In this document: positions 33,989-42,648 of the stretch, in pieces
How positions within the stretch are numbered: position 1 is the first letter of the stretch
Layout: every line of letters begins with the position of its first letter
Source: Malonomonas sp036526255
GTDB lineage: Bacteria > Desulfobacterota > Desulfuromonadia > Desulfuromonadales > Geopsychrobacteraceae
NCBI GenBank assembly: GCA_036526255.1
Contig: DATCYW010000067.1
Coordinates: forward strand, 1-64,000
Direction of reading: 5' to 3'
Length of the DNA stretch: 64,000 bases
The notes under the pieces: model-generated
Databases searched by the model: none
Told to the model about the DNA's origin: nothing
Seen by the model: only the letters and a program-made list of their open reading frames with translations
Position numbers and translations under genes: made by a program

Positions 33989-35044
33989 TCAGCGGTAACG
34001 TTTTGCCACCTGCCCCTGGTAATCGACCAGCAGGATTGAAAACTCGGCACCGGGAACCTGCTGCTGCCAGATCGACAAGGCCTCCTGTGCAACCCGCGTC
34101 ACCAGAGGTGAATCCACCCCACAGGTTTCAAACACCTGCCGCGCAGTGTTCGCCAACTCTAGCTTTTGCCGCTCGGCAGCGTCAAGGCCGATCTCGATGG
34201 CCCACTTGAGCAACGGTCCCAGGTCGAGCTGCGAATGACGGACATGGGTCTGCGGATGGCCGCAGGCAATCTTCAGCAGCTTGGCAAACTGCGCCGCCAG
34301 GGCGACCGCCGGAATGCCTTTACGATGGCAGGCCTGCAGCGTGTAACCGATGTGATCGCCCATCATCACAAAGCACTCTTCGGGCAGATTGAAATACTGC
34401 CGGGCGGCCAGTTCGCTCGTGCGGCCGGTCGACAGCACCGCCGGACGCTGCCCGGCCGCCAGCGCCACGTCGAGCGCCACCTCAAGGGTGTCGGTCCAGG
34501 CCTTGTGTGAGATCGGCTTGACCACCCCGGTCGTGCCGAGCAGCGACAACCCTCCCAGGATACCAAGCCGGGCGTTGAGGGTTTTCTCGGCCCGCAGTTC
34601 GCCGTCTGGGATCGACAAGGTTAAGCGCAAGCCGGTTTCGTCCGGAAAGACCTCGGCAACCGCCTGCTCGATCATCCGCCGCGGCACCGGGTTGATTGCT
34701 GGCAGACCGACTGCAACCGCCAGCCCCGGTTTAGTGACCTGGCCGATACCGACACCAGCCACTATTAAAAGCCCGACACCTGAAGTTCTCGTAATAGTGG
34801 CATGAAGTTCGATCCCGTGCGTTACATCTGGGTCGTCACCTGCGTCCTTGATCACAAAGCAACTGGCCTGCTCGGGTGCAGTCGCTTGCCCGTGCAAGTT
34901 AAAGCTGGCGGCAAATCCGGCGGGCAGTTGCAGCACCACCGAAGCAACCGGAGGGCCGTCACGCAGCAGCAGTGCGGCGCCCTTGGCCGCAGCAGCGGCG
35001 CAGGCACCGGTGGTGAAACCGCTGCGCAGTTGCCGCTTTTCCAT
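33989..35044 (-). CDS. cbiD: Cobalt-precorrin-5B C1-methyltransferase
   Basis: CbiD methylates C1 in the anaerobic pathway. The 351-residue product shows the family start LRSGFTTGACAAAAAKGAA, then FVIKDAGDDPDVTHGIELHA, LLIVAGVGIGQVTKPGLAV, NPVPRRMI, ILGGLSLLGTTGVVKP and GDHIGYTLQACHRKGI. Length is typical. Its ATG overlaps the cbiC stop by one base. Confidence 0.95.
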   Translation of the reverse strand: MEKRQLRSGFTTGACAAAAAKGAALLLRDGPPVASVVLQLPAGFAASFNLHGQATAPEQASCFVIKDAGDDPDVTHGIELHATITRTSGVGLLIVAGVGIGQVTKPGLAVAVGLPAINPVPRRMIEQAVAEVFPDETGLRLTLSIPDGELRAEKTLNARLGILGGLSLLGTTGVVKPISHKAWTDTLEVALDVALAAGQRPAVLSTGRTSELAARQYFNLPEECFVMMGDHIGYTLQACHRKGIPAVALAAQFAKLLKIACGHPQTHVRHSQLDLGPLLKWAIEIGLDAAERQKLELANTARQVFETCGVDSPLVTRVAQEALSIWQQQVPGAEFSILLVDYQGQVAKRYR

Positions 35045-35673
35045 CAGCCCTCGGCCTGAATCATCAACGCGTTGAGAATCGCTGCCGCAATCCCCGAACC
35101 GCCTTTGCGGCCGCGAATGGTGATAGAGGGCAGCTCGGTCGCCAGCAGGGCATCCTTCGACTCCGCGGCGCCGACAAAGCCGACCGGAACCCCGACAATC
35201 AGCTCCGGCTGCACGGCACCAGACTCCACCAGTCGCATAAGTTCAAACAGAGCGGTCGGCGCGTTGCCGATCAGAAAGATTGAACAACCTTCCGCCACCC
35301 CCTTGCGCAGGGCGAAGGTCGAACGGGTCAACCCGGCTGCCTTGGCATCCAGCGCAACTTGCGGGTCGGCAACATAACAGGCGATGCTGCCACCCAGCTT
35401 GGCAAGCCGCGTTTTGTTGACGCCGGCCAGCACCATGTTGGTGTCGCAGAGGATCTTCGCGCCTCCGCGCATGGCGGCCAGGGCGCGCTCGACAACGCCA
35501 GGGGCGAAAACCGTCGTTTTAGCCAGCTCAAAATCGGCAGCGGTGTGAATCATCCGCCGGACGACCGGCCACTGCTGCGCATCGTAAGCGTGCGGACCGA
35601 CTTCGCTGTCGATGATGCGGAAACTTTCCGTTTCAATCGCTTCCGGCTGCAGGATGGTTGGGCTTTCAGACAT
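35044..35673 (-). CDS. cbiC: Cobalt-precorrin-8 methylmutase
   Basis: CbiC moves the methyl group from C11 to C12 to give cobyrinic acid. The 209-residue product has IHTAADFELAKTTVF with the active-site histidine, ILCDTNMVLAGVNK, FLIGNAPTALFELMRL, VGVPVGFVGAAESK and TIRGRKGGSGIAAAILNAL. Length and motifs are standard. It is followed directly by cbiD. Confidence 0.95.
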   Translation of the reverse strand: MSESPTILQPEAIETESFRIIDSEVGPHAYDAQQWPVVRRMIHTAADFELAKTTVFAPGVVERALAAMRGGAKILCDTNMVLAGVNKTRLAKLGGSIACYVADPQVALDAKAAGLTRSTFALRKGVAEGCSIFLIGNAPTALFELMRLVESGAVQPELIVGVPVGFVGAAESKDALLATELPSITIRGRKGGSGIAAAILNALMIQAEG

Positions 35674-35696
35674 AGGTCAACCTTTGCTACAAGGGT

Positions 35697-37004
35697 TCAG
35701 ATCTTATCGCCACAGAGGTCTTTCTTGAACAGTTCGCCCGCACCACGCGAGGCGCAGAAATCGCCGCACATGGTACAGGTATCTTCATCTTCCGGAACCC
35801 GGCTGGCACGAACCGCTTCGGCATCCTGCGGGAACAGCGCCAGATCGAACTGCTTCTTCCAGTTCAGGTCACGGCGCGCCTTGCTCATCTGTTTATCGCG
35901 CTCGCGCCCCTTCTCCGGATATTTATTCATGTCGCCGATATAAACCGCAACCTTGGCGGCCTTGACCCCGTCGATAACATCCTGCTCGTTCGGCAACGCC
36001 AGATGCTCGGCCGGAGTGATGTAGCAGATCAGGTCGGCACCGAAACGGCTCGACTGGGCGGAACCGATTGCTGCGGTAATATGGTCATAACCCGGTGCCA
36101 CATCGGAAGTGATGGGGCCAAGCATGTAATATGGTGCATCACCACTCATCCGTTTCTGCAGCTTGATGTTGGTCTCGATCTCATCCAGCGGCATATGCCC
36201 CGGCCCCTCCACCAGCATCTGGCAACCCATCTCGCGCCCCAACTCGGACAGTTCGCAGTTGATCAGCAGCTCCTGAACCATCGCCCGGTCGTGCGAATCA
36301 TGAATCGCTCCGGCGCGCAGGCCGTTACCGAGCGAGAGGACGGTGTCGTACTTTTTCAGGATACCGACCACCCGGTCGAACTTTTCATAGAGCGGATTTT
36401 CTTTGCCGTTGGCCATCATCCAGGCGACCATCGACACGCCCCCCTTGCTGACCAGCCCGCCGTAACGGTAGCCCTGCTTACGCAGGCGCTCGATGGTGTA
36501 AAGGTTGATGCCGCAGTGAACCGCCATGAAGGCCATGCCGTCAGCACACTGCTGTTCGATGATATCGAAGAGCATCTCTTCGTCAAGTTTGTTCGGATCG
36601 CCGTACTTGCGGGCGGCCTCACAGAACGCCTGATAAAGCGGCACATTGCCGACCGGCAGATCGACGGCGGCAATGACTTCGCGCCGGACCCGGTCGAGAT
36701 CACCACCGACCGACAACTCCATCAGGGTGTCGGCGCCGGCCATTTCGGCGGCTTTGGCCTTGCGGATCTCAGCGGCGTAATCGACGATATCGCTGCTGGT
36801 GCCGATCGAGGCATTGACCTTGGTTGCCAACCCCTTGCCGATGCCGACCGCCTTGGGTTTACGGACATGATTCCAGGGGATAACGATGGTGCCGAGAGCA
36901 ACCTGCTCGCGGAGGTAATTTTCGCTGACGTTCTCGCGCTCGGCGACTGCGGCCATCTGTGGGGTCACAACACCCGCACGGGCAAATTCAATCTGGGTTT
37001 TCAC
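35697..37004 (-). CDS. bzaF: ThiC-like 5-hydroxybenzimidazole synthase (BzaF type)
   Basis: BzaF is a radical SAM ThiC paralogue that turns aminoimidazole ribotide into 5-hydroxybenzimidazole, a cobamide lower ligand, in strict anaerobes. The 435-residue product is clearly of the ThiC/Bza family: VNASIGTSSDI, ADTLMELSVGGDLD, VEGPGHMPLDEIETN, YMLGPITSDVAPGYDHI. A C-terminal cluster motif CTMCGDFC is spaced CX2CX3C. Position between cbiA and cbiC in a cobalamin operon that also holds cobT favours BzaF over thiamine synthesis by ThiC, which it could also be. The start is GTG at 37004 behind GGAGG. Confidence 0.78.
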   Translation of the reverse strand: MKTQIEFARAGVVTPQMAAVAERENVSENYLREQVALGTIVIPWNHVRKPKAVGIGKGLATKVNASIGTSSDIVDYAAEIRKAKAAEMAGADTLMELSVGGDLDRVRREVIAAVDLPVGNVPLYQAFCEAARKYGDPNKLDEEMLFDIIEQQCADGMAFMAVHCGINLYTIERLRKQGYRYGGLVSKGGVSMVAWMMANGKENPLYEKFDRVVGILKKYDTVLSLGNGLRAGAIHDSHDRAMVQELLINCELSELGREMGCQMLVEGPGHMPLDEIETNIKLQKRMSGDAPYYMLGPITSDVAPGYDHITAAIGSAQSSRFGADLICYITPAEHLALPNEQDVIDGVKAAKVAVYIGDMNKYPEKGRERDKQMSKARRDLNWKKQFDLALFPQDAEAVRASRVPEDEDTCTMCGDFCASRGAGELFKKDLCGDKI

Positions 37005-37051
37005 TGATTTCCTCCTGGCTGATATAATCGAACCTCAGAGATTCTGAGGTG

Positions 37052-38413
37052 TTAAGTTCTGTGTTGTTGACAGAAGCTGACAAAGTTTGCTGCGATCTGC
37101 GGGTTACTGGCAAAATGCAGGTGCACGTAGGAACCAAGCACATTCTTGAAACGATAGCCCTCGGTACCCAAGCCTTCTCCGCCGCGCCGCCCCATGGCAT
37201 AACAACGCGCGATCGATGCCGGCATCGTGACCTCTGAATAATGGAACTCATGGCCGCGGACCTGAGTTCCAGCCGGGCCCAGCGGCGAATCGCTGGTAAA
37301 ATCGAGCTGCCGATAGCCGAGCGCTCTGCGGCGCGCCAGCATCTTTGCCTGCGCCGGAAAAACTCCGCACATGGCATGGCGATCGATCGACTGACAGAGA
37401 TACATGAATCCACCGCATTCGGCGTATATGGGTAGCCCCGCGCTAGCTGACTGCTTGATCTGTTCACGCAATTGACTGTTCTGCGCCAACTGCTCGGCAT
37501 GCAATTCTGGATAACCGCCGCCCAGATAGAGCCCGGCAAGGTTCTCCGGCAGCCGCTCGGCCGTGAGCGGCGAAAATTCAACCAGTTCGGCTCCGGCCGC
37601 TTCGAGCAGGCGCAGATTCTCTGGATAGTAAAAACAGAAGGCCCGGTCGCGGGCAACACCGATCCGCAGTTTTTTCGCTACTGCGGCAGCGCTGCCGACA
37701 ACCTGCGGTGCGACGACACGACCAGTCAGCTGCTGCAACCATGCGGGCTCCAGGGACTGCTCAACCCAATCGGCCAACTGCTCGGCGTGATCCCCCGGCA
37801 GGTCTTCGGCGGTGACCAGCCCCAGGTGCCGTTCGGGCAGGACGATTTTCTCGCTGCGTGGCAGACAACCCAGCAGGGGCGGCAGACCGGGCGTCGATTG
37901 CAGCGCGTCCTGCAGCATTTGACAATGGCGATCACTGCCGACCCGATTGGCGATAACGCCGGCAATCTGCAGATCGGGGTCAAACTCGCAAAAACCTTTG
38001 ACCAGCGCCGCGAAGCTGCGCGCCTGCGCTTTGGCATCAACCACCAGCACAACCGGCAACCCAAGCCACTTGGCGATCTGCGCGCTGCTCCCCTCTTCGC
38101 TGTCACCGCTGACGCCGTCGAACAGACCCATCACCCCTTCGACAATGGCAATCTGCGCACCACCACAGCCGCGCTGGTAAATCTCCCGAACCTGCGGTTG
38201 ATCACAGAAGAAACTGTCCAGATTATTCGCCGTACGACCGCAGACCGCCGCCTGATGACCGGGATCGATATAATCGGGTCCAACCTTAAAAGGTGCGACC
38301 ACAATACCGCGCCTTCTGAGCAGGGCCATCAGCCCGAGGGTCAGGCTTGTCTTTCCGCTACCGCTGGAGGGGGCCGCAATCAGCAACCCGGGGATGTCGA
38401 CGGGATTTTTCAT
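37052..38413 (-). CDS. cbiA: Cobyrinic acid a,c-diamide synthase
   Basis: CbiA amidates the a and c side chains with glutamine and ATP. The 453-residue product has an N-terminal P-loop-like domain (LLIAAPSSGSGKTSLTLGLMALL, FKVGPDYIDPGHQ, IVEGVMGLFDG) and a C-terminal amidotransferase domain (GLYLGGGYPELHAEQL, YAECGGFMYLCQSI with the nucleophile cysteine, HEFHYSE). Its start overlaps the cobC stop by one base (TGATG). Confidence 0.95.
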   Translation of the reverse strand: MKNPVDIPGLLIAAPSSGSGKTSLTLGLMALLRRRGIVVAPFKVGPDYIDPGHQAAVCGRTANNLDSFFCDQPQVREIYQRGCGGAQIAIVEGVMGLFDGVSGDSEEGSSAQIAKWLGLPVVLVVDAKAQARSFAALVKGFCEFDPDLQIAGVIANRVGSDRHCQMLQDALQSTPGLPPLLGCLPRSEKIVLPERHLGLVTAEDLPGDHAEQLADWVEQSLEPAWLQQLTGRVVAPQVVGSAAAVAKKLRIGVARDRAFCFYYPENLRLLEAAGAELVEFSPLTAERLPENLAGLYLGGGYPELHAEQLAQNSQLREQIKQSASAGLPIYAECGGFMYLCQSIDRHAMCGVFPAQAKMLARRRALGYRQLDFTSDSPLGPAGTQVRGHEFHYSEVTMPASIARCYAMGRRGGEGLGTEGYRFKNVLGSYVHLHFASNPQIAANFVSFCQQHRT

Positions 38414-39012
38414 CAGGCATTCAGCTGCTTGACGACGGCGATGCCATCGCTGAAATAATCGATGATATTGTGACAGGCAAAGTCCTGCTCGATGTGAAAC
38501 AGTCGGTCAAGCGGGGCACCGATCGCATCCAGCAGGATCACCCGGTTAACGCCACCGTGGCCGACGATGACAATCTCTCCACCCGGATGCGCGGCAACAA
38601 TCTCGCGCAGTACAACGCGAACCCGATCGGCAAGTTGTTGCAGGGTTTCGCCGTTGGGTGGCGCGACATTGACAATGTCATCCAGGCGCGCCTGCCAGAG
38701 CTCGGGGTAATCACGCTGCAGCTCCTGCCAGGCTTTCCCCTCCCAGTCGCCGATGTGCAGTTCGCGCAATTGCTCTTTGTACTGCGGCGCGGCTTGCTGC
38801 AGGATAGCGATCTGATCAGCGGCGATACGGCAGCGCAGCAGGTCGCTGGAATAGATGGCGGCAAGCCGTTTGTGCTGAAAGCGTCCGGCAAAAGCCGCTG
38901 ATTGTTTGCGGCCGAGGTCGGTCAGGGCGATATCTGCCTGACCGTTGTAACGCTTCTGCTCGAAACCTTCGACCTGACCGTGACGCAGCAGATGAATGCG
39001 GGTTGCTTTCAT
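38413..39012 (-). CDS. cobC: Alpha-ribazole phosphatase
   Basis: A histidine phosphatase that removes phosphate from alpha-ribazole 5'-phosphate or adenosylcobalamin phosphate. The 199-residue product has the phosphohistidine motif IHLLRHGQVEGF near the N-terminus, the ribazole-type ERR region IYSSDLLRCRIAAD, the LRELHIGDWEGKAW segment, and the second histidine in IVIVGHGGVNRVIL. Position between cobS and cbiA supports this substrate over other members of the superfamily. Confidence 0.9.
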   Translation of the reverse strand: MKATRIHLLRHGQVEGFEQKRYNGQADIALTDLGRKQSAAFAGRFQHKRLAAIYSSDLLRCRIAADQIAILQQAAPQYKEQLRELHIGDWEGKAWQELQRDYPELWQARLDDIVNVAPPNGETLQQLADRVRVVLREIVAAHPGGEIVIVGHGGVNRVILLDAIGAPLDRLFHIEQDFACHNIIDYFSDGIAVVKQLNA

Positions 39013-39019
39013 ATCGACC

Positions 39020-39769
39020 TCAGTAGAGCGCTAGAATAACCAGCAGACTGTAAACTTCGACAAATTCGGTACTGGCACCGAGGATATCGCCGGTCACGCC
39101 ACCAATCCGGCGTTCGTAATAGTGCAGCAGCAATGCGGCAAACACCAGCAACAGAGCCAGTAGCAGCAGCCCCTTGAGGGAAAACAGCATAAGTCCGGCC
39201 AACACCAGGGTCAGCGAGGCACGCAACAACTCGGATTGACCGACATGGTCGACAAAAACCGAGCCGGTCCCCCCCTCGCTGCGGATATAACTGGAACAGC
39301 TGGCCAGAAACACCTGACACCAGCGCCCGGCAGCCGGCATAAAAATCAATGCGGCGGCCTTCTGCGCCAGCGGCAAGTGGTAGAGACTTAGATATTTGAG
39401 CAGCAGCACCATCACCAGCCCGACCGCGCCCATCGCCCCGACCCGGCTGTCTTTCATGATCCGCAGGCTGCTTTCGCGGTCGCGGCCACCCGCCAGACCG
39501 TCAAGCATGTCGGCGACACCATCGAGATGCAGCGCGCCGGTGGCGAAGATTAACAGCAACAAAAGCAGACAGTCGAGTACCGCCCGTGGCAACAGCGGCG
39601 TCAACAGCCAGTTGCAGACCACCAGCGCCAGACCTAGGACCAGACCGACGGCAGGGAACAGGCCCATGCAGCGACCGAGCATCCGGTTGTCCATCGGCAG
39701 CCGGTCAGCGACCGGGAAGATGGTCAGAAAAGCGCCGGCGGCGCGAAAGTCCTGCCACTGCTGTTTCAC
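39020..39769 (-). CDS. cobS: Adenosylcobinamide-GDP ribazoletransferase (cobalamin synthase)
   Basis: CobS joins adenosylcobinamide-GDP to alpha-ribazole in the membrane. The 249-residue product has several membrane spans and the family motifs FLTIFPV, LHLDGVADMLDGLAGGRDRESSLRIMKDSRVGAMG and GRWCQVFLA; the DG(V/L)AD and DGLAGG segments carry the metal site. It overlaps cobT by four bases (ATGA) and is followed by cobC after 7 bases. Confidence 0.95.
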   Translation of the reverse strand: MKQQWQDFRAAGAFLTIFPVADRLPMDNRMLGRCMGLFPAVGLVLGLALVVCNWLLTPLLPRAVLDCLLLLLLIFATGALHLDGVADMLDGLAGGRDRESSLRIMKDSRVGAMGAVGLVMVLLLKYLSLYHLPLAQKAAALIFMPAAGRWCQVFLASCSSYIRSEGGTGSVFVDHVGQSELLRASLTLVLAGLMLFSLKGLLLLALLLVFAALLLHYYERRIGGVTGDILGASTEFVEVYSLLVILALY

Positions 39770-40827
39770 TGGTCGTTCCCTGCAGAAACGCCCGCATCAG
39801 CAAAAGTCAGCACCTCGCGCAGCACCTGCAGTCCCGCTTCGATCAAGGTCATGGCCAATGCGCCGCCTGTGCCTTCGCCGAGACGCAGGTCAAGATCAAG
39901 CATCGGCTGTTGGCCGATCCGCGCCAGCATATGACGATGGCCGATCTCGACCGACTGATGGGCAGCAAAAATATAGTCGCGGGCATGCGGATGGAGTTCA
40001 GATGCGATCAGCGCACCGGCGGTTGAGATAAAGCCGTCCACCAGCACCGGAATCCCCTCGGCCGCACAGCCGAGCACCAAACCAGCGATACCGCCGATTT
40101 CAAAGCCGCCGACCTTAGCCAGCACATCAAGCGGGTCAGCGGGGTCGGGCTGGTTAATTTGCAAGCCGGCTGCGACGACCTCGATCTTTCGCTCCAGAGC
40201 TTCGTCATCAATTCCGGTCCCGCGATGCGTCACCTGCTCCGGCAGAAGATCGCAGATGCAGGCGGCAATCGCAGCCGAGGGGGTGGTGTTGCCGATCCCC
40301 ATATCGCCGGTGCCGACCAGATCAATCTGATCCTGCTTGGCCTGCACAGCCATCTCAACCCCGATCTGCAGCGAGCGTAACGCTTGCTCTGGGGTCATGG
40401 CCGGGCCCTTGCTGAGGTTCGCGGTGCCTCTGGCAATCTTGCGCTGGAGCAGGCCGGGGAGCTCGGAAAAATCTGTCGCCACTCCCATATCGACCACCAA
40501 CACCTCTGCTCCGGCGTACCGGGCCAGTGCGTTGATCGAAGCGCCGCCATCGACAAAATTGAGCACCATCTGCGGCGTCACTTCCTGCGGGAAGGCACTG
40601 ACCCCCTCTGCGACCACGCCGTGATCGCCGGCGAAAGTGTAGACCCGCTTGCCACGCACCGTTTCGCGCCCGGTGATGGCGACATAACGACGCGCAAACT
40701 CTTCCAACCGCCCCAATGAACCGATCGGCTTGGCCTGACGATCGATCCGCGCCTGAATCTCGGCCAGCCGCTGTGCAGAGACCGGCTGAATCCGCGCAAG
40801 AACCGCTTGCAGATCGAAGTTGTGCAT
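39766..40827 (-). CDS. cobT: Nicotinate-nucleotide-dimethylbenzimidazole phosphoribosyltransferase
   Basis: CobT activates the lower-ligand base to its alpha-ribotide. The 353-residue product carries RIDRQAKPIGSLGRLEEFA, YTFAGDHGVVAEGVSAFPQ, VDGGASINALAR, DLVGTGDMGIGNTTPSAAI, the catalytic glutamate region KVGGFEIGGIAGLVLG and LRLGEGTGGALAM. It would act on 5-hydroxybenzimidazole from the BzaF-like enzyme in the same operon. A 58-base gap separates it from cobU. Confidence 0.95.
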   Translation of the reverse strand: MHNFDLQAVLARIQPVSAQRLAEIQARIDRQAKPIGSLGRLEEFARRYVAITGRETVRGKRVYTFAGDHGVVAEGVSAFPQEVTPQMVLNFVDGGASINALARYAGAEVLVVDMGVATDFSELPGLLQRKIARGTANLSKGPAMTPEQALRSLQIGVEMAVQAKQDQIDLVGTGDMGIGNTTPSAAIAACICDLLPEQVTHRGTGIDDEALERKIEVVAAGLQINQPDPADPLDVLAKVGGFEIGGIAGLVLGCAAEGIPVLVDGFISTAGALIASELHPHARDYIFAAHQSVEIGHRHMLARIGQQPMLDLDLRLGEGTGGALAMTLIEAGLQVLREVLTFADAGVSAGNDQ

Positions 40828-40885
40828 AGTTTCTCCTTGGTACAGAAAAAGACAACAGTCCGTAAATCCAGCTGGACAGTTCGTA

Positions 40886-41407
40886 TTATTTCAATTTCAG
40901 CGGCAAGCCGGAAACCACCAGCCAGGCTTCGTCAGCCGCAGCCGCCAGCCGTTGATTGACGGTCCCGGCCAGATCGCGGAACTTACGAGCCATGCGATTT
41001 TCCGGCACGATCCCGCTGCCCAGTTCGTTGGAAACCAGATACAGCGGCTCATCGAGCTGCCAGGCCAGTTCGATCAGGCGATCGACTTCGGCCAGCACCG
41101 GCCCCTGTTTTTCGTTGAAATGGAAGAAAAGGTTAGTTACCCAGAGGGTGACACAGTCGAGCAGCAGCGCGCCCTTGCCGCCGGCGACATCGGGAAGCCG
41201 CTCAACCAACCAGAGTTGCTCCTCAAGCAGCGCCCAGCGCTCGCCACGCACCTCCCGATGCAATTCGATCCGACTGGACATCTCCTCGCCTTCAGCCCGC
41301 GCCGGGGCGATATACAGCAGCTTCCCCTTGTGCCGTTCGGCTAACTGCTGGGCATAACTACTCTTACCTGAACGGGCACCACCAGTGACATAAACGATCC
41401 GCGCCAT
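40886..41407 (-). CDS. cobU: Adenosylcobinamide kinase / guanylyltransferase
   Basis: CobU phosphorylates adenosylcobinamide and adds GMP. The 173-residue product opens with VYVTGGARSGKSSYAQQLAE, the family P-loop, and has LLDCVTLWVTNLFF and LVSNELGSGIVPENRMARKFRDLAGTVNQ-type sequence that includes the ELG motif. It is the first gene of the operon, behind the cobalamin riboswitch and its terminator. Confidence 0.94.
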   Translation of the reverse strand: MARIVYVTGGARSGKSSYAQQLAERHKGKLLYIAPARAEGEEMSSRIELHREVRGERWALLEEQLWLVERLPDVAGGKGALLLDCVTLWVTNLFFHFNEKQGPVLAEVDRLIELAWQLDEPLYLVSNELGSGIVPENRMARKFRDLAGTVNQRLAAAADEAWLVVSGLPLKLK

Positions 41408-41494
41408 AGATCCTCCCTGTCAGAATTCGATCCCCGGTCGTGCAACCAGGGCCTGAAAAACACGCGAACGGCATTCTCAAATCCGACCCCAAAG

Positions 41495-41529
41495 CTAAAA
41501 ACCCCGGCACTCTATAAAAGTACCGGGGT
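41495..41529 (-). terminator. Riboswitch-linked intrinsic terminator
   Basis: ACCCCGGTAC (41529-41520) and GTGCCGGGGT (41510-41501) form a ten-pair stem, with one wobble, around a nine-base loop. Five T follow on the minus strand. It lies between the cobalamin aptamer and cobU and is the natural off-state for transcription control. Confidence 0.88.
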
Positions 41530-41574
41530 CAAATATTCACACGACTCCGGCACCTCTCCCGCGAAAGGGCAACG

Positions 41575-41755
41575 GTAAAATGTCGGGCAGGTCTCCTGGC
41601 TTGTGGGTCGGTTTACTGGTCAGCCCTTCCCGGCTCGGTTAAAAGCCAGTGGCTTGCTGACGGTCATCACCACTTACAGTTGCGGGGCAGCGAGGGAGTC
41701 TCACCCTCTTCCCTATTCTTCCACCAGAGCCGAAGCTGCAGCGGACACCCTAACA
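41575..41755 (-). ncRNA. Cobalamin riboswitch
   Basis: The minus strand has the B12-box AGCCAGGAGACCTGCC at about 41585-41600. The other conserved blocks lie upstream in order: AGGGAAGAGGGTGAGACTCC, then GCTGCCCCGCAACTGTAAGT, then GCAAGCCACTGG and CGAGCCGGGAAGGGC. These are the core segments of the class I cobalamin aptamer. Binding of adenosylcobalamin would favour the downstream terminator and shut down the 14-gene cobalamin operon. The 5' edge is approximate. Confidence 0.95.
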
Positions 41756-41820
41756 GTTCACTTGATAAATTGTTCTGCGGTTGTAACAGAGCCGCCGAAA
41801 AAATGCAATCTCACCGCAAC

Positions 41821-42405
41821 TTAGCCGAGGATAGCGTCCTCAATCCGCTCAAGAATCTCCTCTTTGCCGTCGCGGGTGAGGGCGGAAAACAGGCTGAAGG
41901 CATCACGTGGCAGACCGGTCGCCTCAACAATCAGCTTGATGTGCTTCTCCCACTGGCTGCGCTTGAGCTTATCCATCTTGGTGATGACCGGAATCGTCGG
42001 CACGCCGAACTCTTCGAGCCAGTCAAGCATCTGGATGTCCTCGTCTCCCGGCACCCGGCGGACATCGATGATAAATACCACTGCCTTGAGCGATTCGCGC
42101 CCCCCCAGATAGGTGCGGATCATCGGCCCCCAGGCAGCTTTCACCGCCAGCGGAACTTTGGCGAAACCGTAACCGGGCAGGTCGACCAGCGAGAAGGTGC
42201 CGTTTATATCGAAAAAATTGATCAACTGCGTGCGCCCCGGAGTGGATGAGGTGCGCACCAGGCTCTTCCGGTTGACCAGGACATTAATCAAGGAACTCTT
42301 GCCGACATTACTGCGTCCGGCAAAAGCTATTTCCGGCAAGCCGACCGGCGGATAATTACCCGGCTTGGTGGCGCTCTGGGTAAAGACGGCGGTTGAAATT
42401 TTCAT
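41821..42405 (-). CDS. engB: Ribosome biogenesis GTPase EngB/YsxC
   Basis: EngB helps assemble the large ribosomal subunit. The 194-residue product shows G1 FAGRSNVGKSSLINVL, G2/switch STPGRTQLINFF, G3 LVDLPGYGFAKV, G4 ITKMDKL and G5 FSALTRDG. Length is standard. It lies upstream of the cobalamin riboswitch on the same strand, with its own promoter region to the right and no strong terminator seen between. Confidence 0.95.
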   Translation of the reverse strand: MKISTAVFTQSATKPGNYPPVGLPEIAFAGRSNVGKSSLINVLVNRKSLVRTSSTPGRTQLINFFDINGTFSLVDLPGYGFAKVPLAVKAAWGPMIRTYLGGRESLKAVVFIIDVRRVPGDEDIQMLDWLEEFGVPTIPVITKMDKLKRSQWEKHIKLIVEATGLPRDAFSLFSALTRDGKEEILERIEDAILG

Positions 42406-42569
42406 ACATAATCCACTGCGAAAAAGGAAAAAACTCTACAATGGGCGAGCATAGCCCAGCACCAGTGCCTTTGCAACTGTCGACAGTGCACAATTACGCT
42501 AGTGAGAAAGATTTACAAATTGGTTATTTTTGCTGCTCTGAAAAGCGACTTTCTGCTAGTATACGTTTT

Positions 42570-42594
42570 CATGTTTCGGCATACCCGAGACATG
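42570..42594 (+). promoter_or_regulatory. Leader hairpin or operator ahead of the ferritin gene
   Basis: CATGTTTCGG and CCGAGACATG form a ten-pair inverted repeat with one wobble around a five-base spacer, 55 bases before the ferritin start. A possible extended -10, TGCTAGTAT, lies just upstream near 42554-42562, so the repeat would fall early in the transcript. Its role is unknown. Confidence 0.4.
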
Positions 42595-42648
42595 AGTCAC
42601 CCCGGAACCCATTAAGAGATTTTTCCAATTGAGCATGGAGGTTTATCG

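Noticed and set aside
36003..37007. 334-codon plus-strand frame opposite the ThiC-like gene
   Set aside because: The minus-strand product has unmistakable ThiC-family motifs, and the plus frame has no ribosome-binding site or recognisable domain.
42512..42535. Sigma-54 promoter ahead of ferritin (TGG and TGC near TTGGTTATTTTTGCT)
   Set aside because: The GG and GC pairs are ten bases apart rather than the required twelve.
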